From contig QHRW01000082.1 in NCBI GenBank assembly GCA_003220265.1, positions 1-44,407 on the forward strand: DNA of 44,407 nucleotides. The letters are read 5' to 3'. The translations under genes were made by a program, and so were the position numbers. The DNA is from Candidatus Rokuibacteriota bacterium. Its GTDB lineage: Bacteria; Methylomirabilota; Methylomirabilia; Rokubacteriales; CSP1-6. The notes under the pieces were generated by a model, which was not told the origin of the DNA, did not search any database, and saw only the letters and a program-made list of their open reading frames with translations. Below, in pieces: positions 15,890-24,600 of this stretch; within the stretch, counting starts at the first letter, position 1, and every line of letters starts with the position of its first letter.

Positions 15890-16534
15890 ATGAGGTACTT
15901 CGTGACGGTCCCGGCGGGCGAGTTCACGATGGGCTGGGACGGCGGACATCCGGCCGAGCGGCCGGCGCACGTCGTGTGGGTCGACGCATTCAGCATCGCG
16001 ACGACGCCGGTGACCAACGCCGAGTGGGCCGCGTGGCTCGCGGCCACCGACGCGCCGCCGCCGGCGTTCTGGGGCGCCGCCGGCTTCGACGCCCCCGAGC
16101 AGCCGGTGGTCGGCCTCTCGTGGGACGAGGCGGTCGCGTTCGCCGCGTGGTCGAATGCTCGCCTGCCGACCGAGGCCGAGTGGGAGAAGGCCGCGCGCGG
16201 CGGGCTCGAGGACGCGCGCTTCCCGTGGGGTGACGCGCCGCCGAACGGCCGCTTCGATGCGCCGCCGCGCGTGGGCTCCACGCCGCCCAACCCGCTTGGT
16301 CTGCGCGACCTCTCGGGCGTCTGCCACGAGTGGTGCGCCGACTGGTACGACGAGGGCTATTATGCCGTCTCCCCCGCGCGCAACCCGCGCGGGCCCGGCG
16401 CCGGCACCCGGCGGGTGAGCCGCGGCGGCGCGTGGCGGCACGCCGACCCGTGGAGCCCGGTGGCGCATCGCTCGTCGCTGCCGTCTCACCTGCGCTACTC
16501 GGATTACGGCCTGCGCCTTGCCCGCAGTGGCTGA
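15890..16534 (+). CDS. SUMF1 / formylglycine-generating-enzyme-like domain protein
   Basis: A 214-residue single SUMF1 domain: VPAGEFTMG at the start, then the PAHVVWVDAF strand, PVTNAEW, LPTEAEWEKAARGG, FPWGD, a HEWCADWY motif near 145-152, and RGGAW late. The paired active-site cysteines that follow RGGS in true formylglycine-generating enzymes are absent (the region reads RGGAWRHADPWSP). Sulfatase activation is therefore unlikely; related domains serve in PvdO, EgtB and other enzymes. The ATG follows the G-rich repeat by 7 nt with no ribosome-binding site. The next gene begins 12 nt downstream, probably in one transcript. Confidence 0.87.
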   Translation: MRYFVTVPAGEFTMGWDGGHPAERPAHVVWVDAFSIATTPVTNAEWAAWLAATDAPPPAFWGAAGFDAPEQPVVGLSWDEAVAFAAWSNARLPTEAEWEKAARGGLEDARFPWGDAPPNGRFDAPPRVGSTPPNPLGLRDLSGVCHEWCADWYDEGYYAVSPARNPRGPGAGTRRVSRGGAWRHADPWSPVAHRSSLPSHLRYSDYGLRLARSG

Positions 16535-16546
16535 AAAAGGGGTAAG

Positions 16547-17512
16547 ATGCCGCCCGGGAACGCTCCCATGAACCCGGCCGAACGCTCCGTAGTCCGGGAA
16601 GGCATCGTCGCCGGCCTGATCGGCGCCGCCGTGGTCGCCATCTGGTTCTTCGTGTTCGACCTGCTGCGCGGCCGTCCCTTCATCACGCCCACGCTCCTCG
16701 GCTCCATGGTCTTCTTCGGCGTCAAGACGCCGATCGGGCTCGATCCCGCCCCGGGGCCGATCCTCGGCTACACGGTGCTGCACGGCCTGGCCTTCATCGC
16801 GTTCGGCATCGTCGCCGCCACCATGATGGCCATGAGCGAGCGCGAGCCCGCGTTGTTCGTCGCCTTCGTGATCCTGTTCGCCTGCTTCGAGGTGTTCTTC
16901 TTCGGCCTGCTGAGCGTGCTCGGACGCGCGGCCCAGGCCGCGCTGGTGTGGTGGTCGGTGCTCATCGGCAACCTGCTGGCCTCGGTGGCGATGCTCTGGT
17001 ACTTCTTCCGCGCCCACCGCGCGCTGCCGCGCACGCTCATCGGCTCCTGGGGCGGCGTGCTGCGCGAGGGCATCGTGGCGGGAATCATCGGCGCCGCGGT
17101 CGTCGCCGTCTGGTTCTTCGCCATCGACGCCATTCACGGCGAGCCGCTGCACACCCCCAAGATCCTCGGCAACGCCATCCTCGGCACGCCCGAGTCCTCG
17201 GGCGCCGTGATGGTCTACACGATCCTGCACGGCGTGGCCTTCGTCGTGTTCGGCATCATCGGCGCGCTGCTGATGGCCGGCGCCGAGCGCCAGCCGCTGC
17301 TGATCTTCGCGCTGGTGATCGTCTTCACGGCCTTCGAGGTGTTCTTCTTCGGCGCCATCGTCATCGTGGCGAGCTGGGTGCTGGACGAGCTGGCCGGGTG
17401 GACGATCTTCGTCGGCAATATCCTGGCTGCCGCCGCCATGCTGGCCTACTACTTCACCAGCCATCGCACGCTGGCCCGCCGTCTCACGCAGGCCTGGGTC
17501 GAAGAGGACTAG
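16547..17512 (+). CDS. internally duplicated eight-span membrane protein
   Basis: 321 residues made of two tandem copies of an approximately 155-residue unit. Each unit starts with REGIVAG.IGAAVVA.WFF and continues through a TVLHG or TILHG helix and a FEVFFFG helix. The repeats begin near residues 17 and 172. Four hydrophobic helices per unit predict eight membrane spans with a pseudo-symmetric fold, as in many transporters. No family is recognised. AGGGG lies 4 nt before the ATG at 16547; a second in-frame ATG is at 16568. It follows the SUMF1 gene and is followed by a small secreted protein gene, possibly one operon. Function unknown. Confidence 0.85.
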   Translation: MPPGNAPMNPAERSVVREGIVAGLIGAAVVAIWFFVFDLLRGRPFITPTLLGSMVFFGVKTPIGLDPAPGPILGYTVLHGLAFIAFGIVAATMMAMSEREPALFVAFVILFACFEVFFFGLLSVLGRAAQAALVWWSVLIGNLLASVAMLWYFFRAHRALPRTLIGSWGGVLREGIVAGIIGAAVVAVWFFAIDAIHGEPLHTPKILGNAILGTPESSGAVMVYTILHGVAFVVFGIIGALLMAGAERQPLLIFALVIVFTAFEVFFFGAIVIVASWVLDELAGWTIFVGNILAAAAMLAYYFTSHRTLARRLTQAWVEED

Positions 17513-17517
17513 TAGCA

Positions 17518-17973
17518 CTGAAACTCCTTCTGCTCGTCGCGCTGCTGTCGGTCATCCCGCTGCCGGTGAGCGGCCAGCCGGGCCGGCTCGAAACCACACT
17601 GGCCTCGCTCCCCGACGGCGACTTCACGACGCACGCCTGGTACGCGGAGCGGTCGAGCCGCGGCTTCGTCTACCTGCTGGAGGTGACCGGCCAGCCCCAC
17701 GGCACCGTCTACCAGCCGTTCGTGCGCGACCTCGGCGTGCTCCGGCGCAGCGACGTCGTCCGCGCGCTCGGACCGACGGTGGCCGCCGACGCGGTCGTCG
17801 ATCCCATCCGCAACGCCTCCGGCGACGTCGTCGCCTACGTCGTCCGTCATCGCGACGTCCAGGTGAATCCGGCCTTCAGCCGGGACGGGCGCTACAAGAT
17901 CTACGTGCGCGTGGGCGAGACCACGGAGAGCGGCGGCGGTGCCGGTGGCGGCGCCGGCGGCGGAGGCATGTAG
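17518..17973 (+). CDS. small secreted protein with Gly-rich tail
   Basis: About 151 residues with a textbook signal peptide (KLLLLVALLSVIPLPVSG) if translation starts at CTG 17518. No ATG, GTG or TTG is available before it, and GAAGAGGA lies about 9 nt upstream inside the end of the preceding gene. The mature part is mixed alpha/beta without recognised domains; the last 20 residues are mostly Gly and Ala. It probably belongs to the same transcript as the duplicated membrane protein, with a 5-nt gap. Function unknown. The CTG start is one of three proposed here. Confidence 0.7.
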   Translation: MKLLLLVALLSVIPLPVSGQPGRLETTLASLPDGDFTTHAWYAERSSRGFVYLLEVTGQPHGTVYQPFVRDLGVLRRSDVVRALGPTVAADAVVDPIRNASGDVVAYVVRHRDVQVNPAFSRDGRYKIYVRVGETTESGGGAGGGAGGGGM

Positions 17974-17991
17974 GGCTCCTCCCCCGGCCGC

Positions 17992-18942
17992 TCAGAGCTC
18001 GAGCAGATCCTGTCCCATGACGATGCGGCCACCGTAGTGCTTGCGGACACCCTCTAGCCACATCTCGTCGCTCAGCGACGCATCGTCGGGCGGGACGAAG
18101 TGCGTCAGGACGAGCGTCTTGACGCCGGCCGCAGCCGCCACCCGGCCCACGTCTTCGGTCGACGTGTGGTGGCGCAGCAGGTTGACCCGCAGCGTCGCCG
18201 CGTTGGGCACGCGCTTGAGCAGGCTCTCAACGCCCCCCAGATGCATGACTTCGTGGACGAGCAGGTCGGCGCCCGTCGCGAGCGTGATGAGGTCGGGCGA
18301 GTAGCCGGTGTCCCCGGAGATGACGATGGAGCGGTCGGCCGCATCGAAGCGGTAGGCATAGGACTGGTCGATCGGCGGGTGGAACACCCGGGCGGCCGTC
18401 ACCTTGACGTCGCCAGTCTGCATCACGAGGCCTGGCTGGTCGAACTCATGTGCTGCGACCAGCCGGCGGAGATCCGGGCGCCCTTCGTCGGCGATGCGAG
18501 TCTCGATGTCGAACCGGTTGAGCTGCCAGTACGCGTCCGTGATGGCGCGCAGCGGCGGCGGCCCGTACGTGTCCACCGCCGTGCGCAAGCCGGCCGCCCA
18601 CGCGCTGTAGATCAGGTTGCCGTAGTCGAGGTTGTGATCGGAGTGATGGTGCGTGATGAAGACGGCGCGCAGCGTGGTCAGTGGCACGCCCGCCTTGACG
18701 AACTGGTGCGCCACGCCGGAGCCACAGTCCACCACGTACGCCGCCCCGTTGACGACCAGCACGTTGGCCGGCTTGGCGCGACCGGGCGCCAGGATCCGGG
18801 GCCCGCCGCCGGTGCCGAGCAGGATCAAGCGCGTCCGAGCGGTCGTCCCCTGGGCGGCGGCCTGCCCGCGGCCGAGCAGCAGCGCGGCCGCGGCGCCGCC
18901 GGCGGCTTCGCGGAGAAATCCACGTCGCGTCATATCGTCCAT
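17992..18942 (-). CDS. Tat-exported metallo-beta-lactamase-fold hydrolase (RNase Z/arylsulfatase-like)
   Basis: 316 residues. A twin-arginine signal (TRRGFLREAAGG) at residues 4-15 is followed by a hydrophobic stretch. The MBL fold shows LGTGGGPR, DCGSG, the zinc motif THHHSDHN, VISGDTGYSP (bridging Asp), HEVMH and a final LTHF. It resembles the ribonuclease Z-like MBL proteins found as exported hydrolases; the substrate is unknown. Start at 18942 follows GGAGGAGG closely; ATG 18933 is an alternative. It is transcribed divergently from the LysR regulator 99 bp away, the usual arrangement for a LysR target, so regulation by that protein is likely. Confidence 0.9.
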   Translation of the reverse strand: MDDMTRRGFLREAAGGAAAALLLGRGQAAAQGTTARTRLILLGTGGGPRILAPGRAKPANVLVVNGAAYVVDCGSGVAHQFVKAGVPLTTLRAVFITHHHSDHNLDYGNLIYSAWAAGLRTAVDTYGPPPLRAITDAYWQLNRFDIETRIADEGRPDLRRLVAAHEFDQPGLVMQTGDVKVTAARVFHPPIDQSYAYRFDAADRSIVISGDTGYSPDLITLATGADLLVHEVMHLGGVESLLKRVPNAATLRVNLLRHHTSTEDVGRVAAAAGVKTLVLTHFVPPDDASLSDEMWLEGVRKHYGGRIVMGQDLLEL

Positions 18943-19013
18943 CGGCCTCCTCCTGCCGGTGCACGGTAGGCGCTGGGCGCCGCGGCGTCGAGCCGCGCGA
19001 GGACACTTCACTT

Positions 19014-19028
19014 GTGAGGAAAACTCAC
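19014..19028. promoter_or_regulatory. candidate LysR operator (GTGAG-N5-CTCAC)
   Basis: A perfect 5-bp inverted repeat around GAAAA, containing the T-N11-A spacing of LysR boxes, lies in the divergent gap 13 nt before the regulator's GTG and 72 nt from the hydrolase start. It lies directly upstream of an AATAAT -10-like box (19030-19035), so binding could repress the regulator's own gene. Confidence 0.55.
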
Positions 19029-19041
19029 GAATAATCGCGCC

Positions 19042-20028
19042 GTGGACCGGGTGCGGCGGATCGAGACCTTCATGCGGGCCGTTGACGCCGGGAGCCTGGC
19101 CGGCGCCGCGCGCTCGCTGGATCTCACGCCGTCCGCGGTGAGCCGCGCCGTCAGCGAGCTCGAAGCCGCGCTCGGCGTGACGGTGTTCTACCGGACCACG
19201 CGGCAGCTGCGGCTGACGGCCGACGGAGAGGAGCTGTATCGACGGGGCCGCCTGCTACTGGATGGGCTCGCCGACCTCGACGCCGCGATGTCGCGCCGTT
19301 CGCGACAGCTCAGCGGCACGCTGCACGTGGGCCTCAGCGTGAACATCAGCCGTTACATCGTCACGCCGGGGCTGGCCGCCTTCATGCGGCGTCATCCGGC
19401 GCTCCGCATCGAGCTGTCCGTCGTCAGCCACCCGCGGGAGATGCACGCCCGGGGCATCGATATCCTGCTCCGCGCCGGTCTGCCGGCAGATTCGAACCTG
19501 ATCGCGCGCAAGCTGGCCGAGCAACGGTGGGACGTCTACGCGGCGCCGGCGTACCTCGCCACCGCCGGCGTTCCGAGAGGGCCGGACGATCTCACCCGCC
19601 ATCGCTGCGTTGTCCACGCGCCGGCCGCTCTCGCCCGTCCGCTCGACGAGTGGGTGTTCGAGCGGGCGGGCGAGCGGCGCGTGATCAAGATCAGCCCGGT
19701 GCTTCGCACCGACGATCGGGAGGCGCTCATCGCCGCCGTCGTGGGCGGCGCCGGCATCATGCGGATCGGCATGTTCGACCCGGCGCTCGTCACCTCGGGG
19801 CGGCTGCGGAAGATCCTGACCGACTGGTCGTGTCCCGGCGGGCAGGCCTTCTACGCGATGTATCGCAAGAGCGCGCGGCTGCCCCCGCGAATCGCCGCAT
19901 TCCTGGAGTTTGCCGAGCAGGCGTTCGCCACGTTCGACCCCGACGCAGTCACCATGCTTCGCGCCGCGAGCGGCCGCCGCCCGGACCCCGCGCCTACCAG
20001 ATCGCGTCGGGAATCGGCAGGTCCTTGA
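19042..20028 (+). CDS. LysR-family transcriptional regulator
   Basis: 328 residues. The N-terminal helix-turn-helix (about 1-60) reads FMRAVDAGSLAGAARSLDLT, then SAVSRAVSELEAALG and FYRTTRQLRLTADGE, typical of the family. A periplasmic-binding-protein-like effector domain follows (about 90-300) with HPALRIELSV. The effector is unknown. The start is GTG 19042, 6 nt after an AATAAT, with no ribosome-binding site, so the transcript may be leaderless. The likely target is the divergent MBL hydrolase. A basic, disordered tail overlaps the end of the convergent glutaredoxin-DinB gene by 35 nt. Confidence 0.93.
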   Translation: MDRVRRIETFMRAVDAGSLAGAARSLDLTPSAVSRAVSELEAALGVTVFYRTTRQLRLTADGEELYRRGRLLLDGLADLDAAMSRRSRQLSGTLHVGLSVNISRYIVTPGLAAFMRRHPALRIELSVVSHPREMHARGIDILLRAGLPADSNLIARKLAEQRWDVYAAPAYLATAGVPRGPDDLTRHRCVVHAPAALARPLDEWVFERAGERRVIKISPVLRTDDREALIAAVVGGAGIMRIGMFDPALVTSGRLRKILTDWSCPGGQAFYAMYRKSARLPPRIAAFLEFAEQAFATFDPDAVTMLRAASGRRPDPAPTRSRRESAGP

Positions 20029-20737
20029 AGAGGTGCACCGGCAGCGGGCCCGGCGCGACCTTCAGGCGGTCGGCCAGCACGTAGAGCTGGCGCAGGTGCT
20101 GGCCGCAGTGCCAGGTGGTGCGCTCCAGCAGGTCGTGGCTGCCCTGCGGGCCATAGTAGACGTCCACCGTGCGCGCGAACTCTTCCGGCCCGGCGCCCTC
20201 GAACCAGCCGGCGATGCGGCCGCGCACCAGCGCGCCCCAGCGCGCCACGTCGGCGCCGTCGTCCATCCCCTGCGGTGCGCGCTCGTCGAACCACGTCTCG
20301 GGCAGCCGGCCCTGGTCCATGGCGTCGATGTAGGAGAGGCCGACGCGGAAGACGTGGAACGCGAGGTCGCGGATCGAGCGCTTGCGCTCCGGGGGGACGA
20401 TGTCGAGCTGGGCCTGGTCGAAGCGGCTCACCACGGCCTGGGCGGATTCGAGGATGCGATCGATGCGGCTGGCCAGCTCGCGCGGCGGGAGCTGCGTCGC
20501 GGCCTTGTACATCACGCCGAGGAGGTCGGCATAGCCCTGCGGATTCCAGCCGTGGACGGCGCGGTCGCCGATCTGCACGGCGGGCACGCGCGGCACGCCG
20601 AGGCGCTTGAGCTCGGCGACGGCGGCGGGATCAGCCTGGATGTCGACGGGATCGAACTCGATCCCCCAAGACGTGAGGAGCTCCTTCGTCTTGGTGCAGG
20701 ACGATCAGCCTGGGCGGTAGTAGACGCGCGGCTTCAT
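19994..20737 (-). CDS. selenocysteine glutaredoxin - DinB fusion protein
   Basis: 247 residues. Residues 1-75 form a glutaredoxin fold whose active site is YYRPG-U-SSCTKTKELL, with the TGA at 20705-20707 (residue 11) replacing the first Cys of CxxC; the cis-Pro motif VPRVPAVQIG follows. An 8-bp hairpin after the TGA fits a SECIS. Residues 85-240 form a DinB/YfiT four-helix domain with metal ligands in LAFHVF and HCGQH (H-x3-H). DinB-type proteins include thiol-dependent S-transferases and isomerases, so a redox enzyme using a low-molecular-weight thiol is plausible. ATG at 20737 follows GGAGGAG; it lies 38 nt after the enoyl-CoA hydratase gene. Ordinary gene finding would report only the part after the TGA. 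Confidence 0.85.
20666..20694 (-). promoter_or_regulatory. bacterial SECIS hairpin, glutaredoxin-DinB
   Basis: CCAAGACG pairs perfectly with CGTCTTGG across a 13-nt loop that contains the further palindrome GGAGCTCC. The stem starts 10 nt after the TGA at 20705-20707. Distance and size fit a SelB-recognised element. Confidence 0.7.
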
Positions 20738-20775
20738 GGGCTCTCCTCCGGATCCAAGGGTACCGCGACTCGCAA

Positions 20776-21567
20776 TCAGCGGCCGCGGAACGTGGGCGCC
20801 GTCTTCTTCTCGGCGAAGGCCGTCACGCCGGCACGGAAGTCCTCGGTGCGGCCCGAGGTGGCGATGGCCTGCGCCTCCAGCTCCATCTGCGTCTCCAGGC
20901 TCTCCCACGTGGACTGGTGGAACAGGCGCTTGGCGGCGCCGTAGGCCTTCGACGGCCCCTGCGCCAGCTCGCGGGCGAGCCCGTCCACCGAGGCCTTCAG
21001 CTCGGCGTCCGGCACCACGCGCGTGATCATCCCCCACTCCAGCGCCTCGCGCGCGCTCAGCGGGCGGTTGGTGAAGTAGAGCTCCATGGCGCGCCGCAGC
21101 CCGACCAGTCGCGGCAGGAAGTACGACGACGAGCCGTCGGGGCTGGCGGCGATCCGGGAGTACGCCATCGTGAACTTCGCCGACTCGGCGGCGACGACGA
21201 GGTCGCCCGAGAGCGCCAGGCTGAAGCCGCCGCCCGCGGCCACGCCGTTGACCGCCATGATCACCGGCTTGTCGCTCCGGCACAGGCGCGAGATGGCGCC
21301 GTGCAGGTACGTCGTGAGCTCCTTGATGTGCGCGCCGATGCGGCCCAGGTTGTCCACGAACGACTTCACGTCGCCACCGGCGCAGAAGGCCTTGCCGCTT
21401 CCGGTGATGACGACGCAGCGGACGTCGGTGTCCTCGTCCAGCTCGATGGCGGCCTGGAAGAGCTCGCGCCCCAGGCCGAGGTCGAGCGCGTTGTAGGCGT
21501 CCGGACGGTTCAGGGTGAGCGTGGCGACGTTCGCGGCGCGCTCCAGCTTCACGTGCTGATAGGCCAT
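20776..21567 (-). CDS. enoyl-CoA hydratase/isomerase family protein
   Basis: 263 residues of the crotonase fold, probably acting on an acyl-CoA in fatty-acid or aromatic-acid degradation. The oxyanion-hole motifs are clear: KAFCAGGDVKSF near 60-71 and VNGVAAGGGFSLALSGDLV near 106-124. The position of one catalytic Glu of classical hydratases is occupied by the SPDGSSSYFLP segment, so isomerase or hydrolase chemistry is also possible. ATG at 21567; the G-rich repeat copy 3 lies directly upstream and carries its leader. It is followed by the selenocysteine glutaredoxin gene in the same direction. Confidence 0.92.
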   Translation of the reverse strand: MAYQHVKLERAANVATLTLNRPDAYNALDLGLGRELFQAAIELDEDTDVRCVVITGSGKAFCAGGDVKSFVDNLGRIGAHIKELTTYLHGAISRLCRSDKPVIMAVNGVAAGGGFSLALSGDLVVAAESAKFTMAYSRIAASPDGSSSYFLPRLVGLRRAMELYFTNRPLSAREALEWGMITRVVPDAELKASVDGLARELAQGPSKAYGAAKRLFHQSTWESLETQMELEAQAIATSGRTEDFRAGVTAFAEKKTAPTFRGR

Positions 21568-21579
21568 TCACGGTCTCCG

Positions 21580-21649
21580 AGGGACGCCACGGCTCCGCCG
21601 GGGCGGCCCGAGTGATGGGGGGCTTGGGGGGCCATGTCGGGGCCCCCCA
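21580..21649 (+). repeat. dispersed G6-N3-G6 hairpin element, copy 3
   Basis: A degenerate first hairpin with CGGCTCCGCCGGGGCG is followed by GGGGGG-CTT-GGGGGGCC-loop-GGCCCCCC. It fills nearly the whole space between the enoyl-CoA hydratase start (21567) and the sensor kinase stop (21651), ending 1 nt from the latter. Confidence 0.85.
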
Positions 21650-21650
21650 T

Positions 21651-24600
21651 TCAAATGGGCCGCGTGCGCGCGACCTCGGCCACGGCGTCGAGGATCTCCT
21701 GGATCTGCAGCGGCTTGACGAGGACGATGTCCACCCCGTGCGTGCGGCGCTCCTCGGGCGAGAGCTCGACGCCGAAGCCGGTCACGAGGAACACCGGCAC
21801 CTGCGGCGCCACCTGCTTGACGGCGCGCGCCACCTGCCAGCCCGACACGCGCGGCATGGCGAGGTCGGTGACGACGAGGTCGAACGCTTCCGCGTTGAAG
21901 CGCGTGATCGCGTCGGCGCCGTCGCCGAGCGTCACCACGCTGTGGCCGGCCGACTCGAGGATGTCGCCGATCACCGCGCGCACGGGCGGCTCGTCGTCCA
22001 CCACCAGGCAATGCAGCGAGCGCACGGCCTTCGTCTCCGCCGGGGGCTCGGCCACCGTGGGCTGCACGTCGCTGCCCCGCGGGAACGACAGGCGGAACGT
22101 CGAGCCCTGGCCCGGCTCGCTGTCCACCGCGATGGAGCCGCCGTGACGCGACACGATGCCGTAGGTCATCGACAGCCCCAGGCCGGTGCCCTGCGGGCCC
22201 TTCGTGGTGAAGAACGGGTCGAAGACCTTCTCGCGCACCTCGGCGGGCATGCCGACGCCGGTGTCGGCCACGACCACCTCGACGCGATCGTCCACCAGCG
22301 CGGTGGTCAGCGTCAGCGTGCCGCCGGCCGGCATGGCGTCCACGGCGTTGAGGATCAGATTCGTCATCGCCTCGCGCAGCTCGGCGGCGTCGCCCACGAC
22401 GGCCGGCACGTCGCTCAGCACCGTGCGGACGTCGAGCGCGATGCCGCGGCTGGTCGGCTCTTCCTTCCAGCGCGACTGGGTGATGTCGAGGACGTCGCGC
22501 ACGACCTGGTTGATGTCGAGCGGCACCAGCGGCTGGTCGCGGCGGATGCGGGTGAACTCCTGCAGCCGCCGCACGGTCTGGGCACCGTCGAGTGCCGCGC
22601 GCTCGATGACCTGCAGCCACTGGCGCAGCTGCGGCTCCTGCACGCGCCGGAGCAGGAGCTGGGCCCGGCCCAGCACCGAGGCCAGCAGGTTGTTGAAGTC
22701 GTGGGCCACGCCCGAGGCCATCTCGCCGAGCGCGCGCAGCTTCTCGGTGCGCACGAGCTGGTCCTGGGCGGCGGCCAGCTCGCCGAAGGCGCGCGTGCGC
22801 TCCTCGTAGAGGCGCACGCTGGCCAGGGCCAGCGCCGTGAGGTGCGCGATGTTGCCGAGCAGGTTTTCCTCGGCCGCCGTGAACGGCCGCTCGGACGAGC
22901 GCAGCGCCACCATGCCCAGCACGCGGTCGCCCGAGCTGAGCGGCACGCCGAGCCAGTGGCGAAGCCGCTCGGACAGCGGCACCGGCCTCAGCCCCCGCCG
23001 CGTGCACTCGGCGCCGTAGTCGTCGGTGCGCAGCGCGCGTCCCGACTCGAGCACGGGCGCCATGAGGCCAACGCCGCTCGCCCGCGGATAGCGCCGCGGC
23101 TCCGTCATGTCGACCTCGCCGTCGATCATGCGCAGGGCCACCTCCACCTCGTCGGTGTCCTCGGTGCGCAGGACGACCACCATGTTGCGCACGTCCACCA
23201 CGCGCGCGAGCTGGGCGCGCAGCGCCTCCAGCAGCGCGGCGCGGTCGAGCTGGCCGGTGACCGCGCGCGACAGCTCGTGCAACACCGAGAGCTCCTGGAC
23301 GCGCCGGCGGTTCTCCTCGAACAGCCGCGCGTTCTCGATCGCCGCGCCGGCCTGGCTGGCGATGGCTTCGATCAGCGCGAGGTCGCTCTCGCTGAGGTCG
23401 CGCTGGCGCTCCCACCACACGACCGCGAAGCCGCCGATCATCCGGTCCTTGGCCACGACGGGCACGAACAGGTGGCTGCGGTGGGGCGCCTGCTCGCGGA
23501 TGACGGCCGGCAGGCGCTGGTCGTGGGCGGCGTCGTGCGTGAAGACGGGCCGCAGCGTCGCCGCCGCCTCGGCGTAGAGCGGCGTGTCCATGGGCAGCCG
23601 CACCTCGCGCAGCGCGCCGAGCTGGGCGGGCGGCACGCGGTAGCCGGCCAGCGGCGTCAGCCAGCGGCCCGTCTCGTCCACCATCCAGAGGCCGACCGTG
23701 TCGGCGCCGAACGTGGTCGCCACCTGGCGCATGAAGTGCCGGGCCAGGCCCTGGAGGTCGAGCGTGGAGGAGACGGCGCGGCTGATGGACAGCAGCGTCT
23801 GCGTCTCGGCCAGCTTGCTCTGGGTCTGGCGCGCGAGGTCGGCGTTCTCCAGCGCGAGACCTACCTGGGCGGCCACGCCCTCGACCAGGCGCACTTCGGC
23901 GGGCGGGAAGACGCGGCCCGTCTGCCACCACACGAGGAACAGGCCGCCGACGGCGGTGCCGTGCGCCATCGTCGGCGCGACGAGCGCGGAGTGCGGCGGC
24001 AGCAAGCGCAGCACGTCGGGATCGAACAGGAGATCGGCGTGGCCGTCGGTGGTGGCCAGCGCCCGGCCTTCCTTCCAGGCCGTCGTCAGCGCGGGCAGCC
24101 GCTCCAGCGCGAGCGAGCGGCCCGTGAAGACGGGCAGCAGCGGCTTGGGCACGTGATAGCCGGCGGCGGGCACCAGCTTCTCGCCGCGCGGATCGACGAG
24201 GTAGACGCCCACCATGTCGGCGCCGAACGCGCGCGCGACCTCGCCCGACATCCGGCGCATCGCATCCTCGACCGGGCCCGGCTGCGAGAGCAGCTGGCCG
24301 ATGCTCAGCAGCGTGCGCGTCTCCTTCAGACGCTCCTGCGCCTCGGTGTAGAGGCGCGTGTTCTCCAGCGCGAAGGCGAGCTGGCCGGCGATGGCCATGG
24401 CGAGGTCGCTCTGCCAGTCCTGGAAGCGCGTGGGCCGCTCGCAGTAGTCGAGGGTCATCACGCCGATCACCCGCTCCTGCAGCACCATCGGCACCGTGAG
24501 GCACGACTTCAGGCCGAACGCCTCGATCCACTCGCGCGGGATGAGCGTGGTGGTCGCGGTGTCCTCGATGAGCACCGGCTGGCGCGTCTCGATGACCTGC

